NCBI GenBank assembly: GCA_004794655.1
Contig: SMMW01000501.1
Coordinates: 1,054,001 to 1,118,000 of the forward strand
Origin: Marisa cornuarietis
Lineage: Eukaryota; Mollusca; Gastropoda; Architaenioglossa; Ampullariidae
Length of the DNA: 64,000 nt
Direction of reading: 5' to 3'
Shown here: one piece after another, positions 58,121-64,000 of the stretch
How positions within the stretch are numbered: position 1 is the stretch's first letter
Layout of the letters: each line of letters begins with the position of its first letter
Translations under genes and position numbers: made by a program
Notes under the pieces: model-generated
Databases searched by the model: none
Seen by the model: the letters and a program-made list of their open reading frames with translations, nothing else
What the model was told of the DNA's origin: nothing

Positions 58121-61100
58121 GGCGCTGCTTTCCGAGAGGGATGGGTAGGTCGACGACGGCGGAAGTCAGGAGTAAAGGTTACAGGGGTGAAGGTAAACTT
58201 TCTTAAGATGATCTGAAACTCGCAGGTGGACCCAGTCACAGAAGCGGCCTTTCAGTGTGGGAAAAGGGTTAGAGGGGAAGAGATCAGATGATTTGGATGG
58301 CCTTTTGGTTCGGACGAGGAAGACGAAAATCAGGCCAAAGGGTGCTGAAGTAGTTAGCTGGGGATGCTCGAAAACGGCCTAAAACAAGACAGGTAATTGA
58401 GATTACTGGTCACTCTTCTCCTCCCTTCCATAATTGTAACCTTCACTGAAATACATCTCTTTCAACAATATAATTTACAATGCAAGAAATAAAAGAAACA
58501 TGAACCTTATCTCTTGACTTATTCTGGTGATGAATTTTCTAGTATCTATAATTTGACAATGATTTTTATTGACACCAAGCATGTTATTGACTGATCTACC
58601 AATTATGTATGTTATTTGACAATATCATTTAAAATGTATATTTTTTACTTTTTTTTCTTCAAACGCAGAGCACGTACAATACGCAGTGAGGGGGAATCGT
58701 CATCATTATCATCATCTAGAATCTCTTTCATATCTTGATGTACTCTTCTACTCTCTACAAAAGTCGGTAACTGAAAGTTGTCTAAACATAGCGCCGCGCT
58801 TCTAAACGCTCTAGAAAACAATAACTTGAGAAGTACGAACGCAGGCCATCATGAATGAAGGGGTTTAAATAATCTCTTTTTTTAGGCAGAAAAAATGGCT
58901 TAATGTCCCTAGGCTGAGATGCAATTTCCGAGTGCGGTGATGCTCAGGATGTTCCCTTAATTTCCTCCCCCATCACTTAATTAAGGAAAGATCTTTCACT
59001 TCTTTAGGTGAGCTCCTAGCATGCGATGAGGGATCTAGCTAAGAAGTACATGTATTCTTGAAAATAGAGAAAGAGAGACACTTCTAAAAAATAAAACAAT
59101 ACAAATTATTTGAAACAGCACTAGAACTCTGCTCAAAATTGATACATCGTTAATAATTCTAAACGAAAATCGTCTTATACGTATGAAGTATCAAGTGCGA
59201 CGTATGTGGATAAATATATATATAGAGAGAGAGAATCTTGAATTTCCCAAGGTAGCAAAATCACATCTTCAAGTCCTTAATGTATGACTTAATTGTTCTT
59301 AGAGAAAAGACAAAACAGATGAGAAAAGCAATAAATGACAAGCTATCGATCGACCTGTCCGTCTTTCTTTCTGTCTGTGTGTCTTTCTTTCTATTTATCT
59401 TGATGAGTGGCTAGCTATCGAATAGCAGATTTCAGAAAGTGTTGCTTACCTGTTGTGTACAACCAAAAGATGGGTCCAACCTTGATCTGCAGGTCGGTGC
59501 TCTGTCATCTGCTTCTTACACCTGCTTGAAAACAGTCCCCGGCAACTAGTCTAAATTAATATATTCGTCTTTTTCTTGTTGTTGTTGTCTACAGTATTTT
59601 TCGCTATGACCAGATAATCTACAAGGTGATATCAGAATATGGAATTGCGTTCGCGGAGCCTCCTTTGCTTGGGTTCGAGTTGAAAATTCACGAAGAATGT
59701 CTTCCCTGGTGTAATTTTCATTTCCTTGGACAAAGCTTTGTGTGGTGTACTCGCGGACTAGTTTTTATTTCCTCGCTGTCGTCTGCCAGGCAGATTGTGA
59801 TAATTGTGGGAAAATGGGTGGCGCCCGCTTAAAGTGGCGTTGATATAGCTGTCTTGTTCATGCCGACTAAGTAGTCCCTGTGTTGTCTTCTGGAGAATGG
59901 ATCCCGGCTGTGGCTTCAGAATGTCTACAGTCCTGCCTACATCTGCCCTGCTTGACCGTGCGCTCAGGTGTCTTGCTCTTTTATCTTTGCTGTTCGGGTA
60001 TTAGCTCAACTGTCAGCGAGGTCTCCGCCCCTCGTTTATAGAAGTGCTCTTCCCTGATGGACAGAGTATTTAAAAAAAATTGTGGTGATTAGCTGCCCCT
60101 CCCTCCAGTTTTCTTTGCGTCAAATGCGTCATCGCAGCACATACGGGCACTCACACGGACACGGAGGCGCTCGCGCACGCACACAGAGAGAAAAACAAAG
60201 AGGCTCTTCATCCGCCCATTTCGATTTGTTATTTGATCTCAAAAGTAGCCCCCACCCTTTATCTGAAAGGCTCGGAAAATATGGGTGTTTTACAACAATG
60301 TATTGCAAAGGCTTTTCTTTCTATTTAGAACTTTATATTATTGACAGTGGCATGGAATTGTTCAGATGTGCTATAGACCTTTATTATAACGATGCCTTGA
60401 AAATATCATCTGACGATGTATTGACAATTGTCATGGCTAACACCAACGACAACAACAAAGTGGAGATTTACATGAACGGAACACAGCTGTATCTCGTACA
60501 AGTAGCCCCAAGCAAACCTACGACTTTGTAGGACCACTTTTGCAACCCTCGTAGGAAACTAGGAAACCATTCTCGCAACAGAGAAGGGTGCAGCCTGGTG
60601 GTTCGGTCATGTATCATCATCATCATAATTTTAATAAAAATCGTAATGTATTTTAATATAATCATATTAGAGTATTCTTCATTAAATTGTAAATGACAAT
60701 GTCTGCTTTCGTAACCGCAATGGGCTATCATCATCATTGCCATCATCGTCGTCATCGTTGTCATAAAAAAATACTTAAAGTGATCCAACTATATAATTTT
60801 TTTAACTCACCTTTTGTGAAGAAGGTGGGTCGGTCAGTCGACGCCGTTAACAGTGTAGGACTTGACATAAGTAGTGTACAGCTCTCTCCGTTGTCAGTGT
60901 CCCTGTCATGAAGAGTCTCAGAAACACAGACAATTGTCAATGATTCCTGTCACTACCCTCAGCCAGCCGAGAGTGTTGATGACGAAATGGTTATTTAATG
61001 CAAAATTTTCGCGAATAGGACTCACTACAGTAAACACAAAATCAACGAGCTTTAAATCCCTGTACCAGTCACAACAGCAAACAGTTCGACGATTTCTGCA

Positions 61101-61731
61101 AGTCTGGTGCACGAGCTTTGAAACTGACATTCGCTTGACTATTTATATTTAGAGAAGAGGAAAACAAAGAAGACTGCAATGATTGTGTGAGTGTGGTGAC
61201 AAATTTGGAATTCAATGGGCATGACTTTCCCTGCCTTCCTCACAAAGCGCGTGCTTATTAATACACGAATTCCCAAGACGTGGAAATTGTAAGGGAAAGG
61301 GTGAGAGCTAATGATGTAAGCATGGCATTATGCGCGCAGGAATAATCTCTCACAGAAAACAATGTCTCTGTATTGGCCACAGGATCCAAATTGTGGCATC
61401 TCACTCAAAAATCCCCGCGGCAGCCTACACCCGGAAGGACAGTAATGACGGGATTGCCACTGGTTTTCAAGGCTGCGTTGTGAAGGAGGGAGAGGGAAGG
61501 AGGTGTAAAGACTGAGAAACCAAGTATACCAACTCGTTGTGTTGAGCTCAGTTCATGATTAATGCGTGATTGTGTTCTTCTCGACACACCAGCCTGCAGC
61601 CATCACTACTCACAGGAAGAGTTCGAAACTGTGACGTCACTCATAGTCACGAATACGCCTCTTCCATTGGCTGTCGTCATGACAACAAAAACATGTCAAC
61701 AAACACTTCCGACGTCAGCGTTTTCTGTTTC
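58121..61731. other. Gene-free stretch
   Basis: The first part should hold the promoter of the minus-strand cysteine-rich gene. A 149-codon plus frame (60082-60531; first ATG at about residue 15) has no recognisable domain and is not supported. ATC-type triplet runs occur at 60610-60625 and 60728-60760. A CRE palindrome TGACGTCA is at 61632-61639, next to an inverted CCAAT (61664). Confidence 0.5.
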
Positions 61732-62073
61732 TGATAGGGTAAGGTGACCAGACGTCCCGATATAGGCGGTACAGTCCCGCCTTTGACCGCGTGTCCCGTC
61801 TGCTCAGAGAATGTCCAGGTGGGACGCCCAATGTCCCGCTTTCTGGCTTTCATCTAAAAAGTCGATCAGTGTTCCGCTTGTAGTTACAAATGTGATTACC
61901 TTACATTGATTCGCATACTTGTCTTTGGTTTGATTAATAATTTCAAATTTGTCAACTAATTTACCCCCTTTTTGTCGATCCCAATTTAAATTTCGTTGTT
62001 CCGCGGGCGCCGGTTTTTGACGCGTGACCAGAAAAGATAATGACTTGCGGCCGATATCTTATTGCATGACGAT

Positions 62074-62258
62074 TATTTTTTAATTGGTGTTTTACGCCGA
62101 GCCAGCAACTAAGGCTATATCACGGCAAGGCAGCCAGCCCTGTAAACAGATGACACATGCAGAGAAAGAACAACGTGCCCGAGAAGAGAACTGAACCCAG
62201 GACAGCCAACCTTCACTGTATTGGTGACAGACGCTAACCGTTGTGCCACCGGAGCGCC
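62074..62258 (-). mobile_element. tRNA-derived SINE, complete, nested in the hAT-like element
   Basis: Flanked by a perfect 16-bp target-site duplication CTTATTGCATGACGAT (62058-62073 and 62259-62274). On the minus strand: A box GGTGGCACAACGGTTAGCG, B-box-like GGGTTCAGTTC, body CTCGGGCACGTTGTTCTTTC, conserved tail AGTTGCTGGCTCGGCGTAAA, then an A-rich end (the plus strand reads TATTTTTTAATTGG). The long duplication shows LINE-type target-primed insertion after the hAT-like element was in place. Confidence 0.92.
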
Positions 62259-62385
62259 CTTATTGCATGACGATGACGGTGGTTGTCTGATCGTCCCTCC
62301 AAAGATGACAGCTTATTCTTTGGACGCGGTTGTCGGAGCTTCCCCACTTCCCAGTGGCATCAACTTTCCTCCCTACCCGCCCATG

Positions 62386-62742
62386 AGAGAGAGAATGAGC
62401 AAGAGTTCGGATCATTCCGAAGTCAGTTAGTTAAGTTAATTGTTGTGTTATGCCAAGTCAGCATTTCTCGTGCTTAAGTGGGTGTTTTTCAGAACCACGA
62501 GAAATACAGACTTTCAACGTCTGAATAACCCGAGCTATTGCTCATTCTCTCCCTCTCTCTGTTTGGTGTTGAGGGCTGGCCGTGTTGTGAATGGTGCACT
62601 AGTGTGACGTAGTAAACTGTTAGCGGTGCTTGTTCATCGCAGGTGTGAATCGTAGCAGATAATTAATTCGCAGATAGATTTTGAAGGCTAAAATTTACAG
62701 GTTAGTTTTATATTACCTGCCTGTATCTACCGATATTTGGAA
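62386..62742. mobile_element. Second copy of the fold-back element, left arm truncated
   Basis: It matches the loop and right arm of the 47085-47583 element: AACCACGAGAAATRCAG, GTTGTGAATGGTGCACTAG, AGGTGYRAATCGTAGC, AAATTTACAGGTTAGTTTTA. It ends TATCTACCGATAT, which mirrors the left terminus of the first copy. Only the inner part of the left arm (GAGAGAGAATGAGCAAGAGT) remains. Confidence 0.8.
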
Positions 62743-63235
62743 ACTACGTAAACCAGGTTGGTCTTTAAAGGTAGAAACACTGAAAGGACTTTTAATTGTG
62801 AAGTGCAACTTTGACAACAAAAATTCAGGAAATCCTTGAGAAAACATCTATGACACTATCTTGCAAGAACCGAAACTTTACAAGGAGATTTATGTGGCTA
62901 TGAAGTACGGTTTCAGAGCAACAGCCTCACAAAATGACGAAGGTGCAGGACCATCATAGGCAATAATTTGTTACAGCGCAGCTCCTACGCGTCCGCAAAG
63001 TTGGCTGAGTGGGAGATAAGTAGGTCGTAGGAACATTTTAAATTTTAAATACCGTTTTTCTTTTTTCTTTTTTAAAATGGAATACTGTAGTGGCGTGGAC
63101 AGATCTGTTGTTGAAAGCACCACTGCTCGGAGGAAAGGTTCCTCCCTCTTTTTCGGTGCTCTTTGTTGGTGACGACACCAGCTGGGCACGCGTCCCGCTT
63201 TCGCTGCCGAAACGTCTGGTCACCTTATGATAGGG

Positions 63236-64000
63236 CTACAGTATCTTGTGTGAGGATGTTTCCCTGTTGCCTGTCATCTTTATACAGGAAGGAAGTGAGT
63301 CGCCGATTTTGAGAGATACTATCTTGTTCTAAACTTGGCTGAGTTATTTTCAAAACATTATTGTACATTTATTGTCCTCTACGCCTGCGCAATCGCTATG
63401 AGAGAAATTGTAGCAGAACTTTTAAGTGTGATTGCTGCTGACATCAGTGACACTTGAATAATATAGCAGCTAAAGGGCGCATTCGCTAAGTGTTGTTTTA
63501 ATAATAATAATAATAATAACTCTGACTCACAGTCTCACTTAATGACAAAAGGATGAACGGACTACTGAAAGAATGAACGAAACTCCTTATTATAAAGTGG
63601 CTTTCAAGTTGTGAAGCAGCTGACCGAAATGACAAACAAACCAATTAGCGAGCAAGCAAAGGAACAAACGAGCGAGTGAGTGAAAGTGTCTGTATATCCT
63701 ATTGGTAAGAAATATAATGTAGTGGTAGGAGGAGGTGAAGGAAGATGATGGCGATGATGATTCGCTTTTAAAATAGTTTTTATTGTTGCCAATGGCGTAG
63801 TAGTATTTTTAGTTTTAATTTTATGCACATATCGTGCGCCCTTTACGGCCCCTTTATTATCTTGAGCTTCTGTGAGTTAAACCCCGCAGTTGATGGCTGC
63901 GTGTAGAGAGAGAGAGACCCTCGTTGACCCCCTGTGTTATGGGTGCAGCGCCAGGCAAGCCAGGAGTGAGACACTAGGCAGGCAGGCATCCAGTGGACTT
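63236..64000. other. Gene-free right end
   Basis: A TAA/ATA triplet run (63501-63520), short GA repeats (63904-63917) and GGCAGGCA at the end. No gene or element boundary recognised. Confidence 0.5.

Larger units (their letters stand above)
61740..63227. mobile_element. hAT-like DNA transposon remnant, 1488 bp
   Basis: Ends in 16-bp perfect terminal inverted repeats: TAAGGTGACCAGACGT at 61740-61755 and its complement at 63212-63227. An exact 8-bp duplication TGATAGGG flanks it (61732-61739 and 63228-63235). Eight-base target sites are the hAT signature. TCCCGCTTTC occurs near both ends. No transposase ORF is visible, so it is non-autonomous or gutted. It carries a nested SINE and a fold-back repeat. 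Confidence 0.85.

Noticed and set aside
60082..60531. 149-codon frame
   Set aside because: Nominal GTG start, low-complexity His/Arg beginning, and no recognised domain. Not enough to call a gene.

Overview
The window is animal nuclear DNA. It has spliced genes with GT..AG introns, long stretches of non-coding sequence, dense microsatellites and minisatellites, tRNA-derived SINEs and short DNA transposons. The two recognisable genes are typical bilaterian genes. The SINE tail, gene structure and repeat landscape suggest a mollusc, probably a gastropod; this is inference, because no species marker is present.

The best-supported region is 40-55 kb. PSENEN (PEN-2, a gamma-secretase subunit) lies on the minus strand as three coding exons (43388 down to 42040) encoding 101 aa. 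U2AF1 (U2AF35, the small U2AF subunit that reads the 3' splice-site AG) lies on the plus strand from 44082 to 54698. The two genes are head-to-head with 693 bp between their start codons, which should act as a shared promoter. The human paralogue U2AF1L4 is, from memory, also head-to-head with PSENEN, so this looks like an ancient gene pair.

U2AF1 has a tandem-duplicated fourth coding exon: 48936-49012 (77 nt) and 51999-52072 (74 nt). Both have the same splice phases and each encodes an alternative first helix of the UHM/RRM. The frames work only if exactly one is used. Using both, or neither, creates a premature stop. This is the strongest candidate here for an undescribed regulatory system.

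Other possible coding material is weaker. A single-exon, GC3-rich gene on the minus strand (57815-58120) encodes a 101-aa secreted protein with eight cysteines that I do not recognise. A terminal exon at about 40752-41075 encodes a small one-TM protein convergent with PSENEN. Two broken ORFs lie in U2AF1 introns.

The first 38 kb contain no gene I can support. They hold simple repeats, a CACACCCATC array (0.15-0.98 kb), a 23-bp minisatellite (9.57-9.81 kb), a 32-bp satellite array of about 46 units (18.55-20.03 kb), RFX X-box motifs and SINEs. The right flank (55.2-64 kb) carries a pogo-like element with TA target sites (56.0-57.5 kb) and a hAT-like element with an exact 8-bp target-site duplication (61.74-63.23 kb). 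A SINE with a 16-bp target-site duplication and a second, fold-back repeat are nested inside the hAT-like element. The 39.7-55 kb block is visibly poorer in CpG than its flanks, as expected if the housekeeping pair is gene-body methylated.
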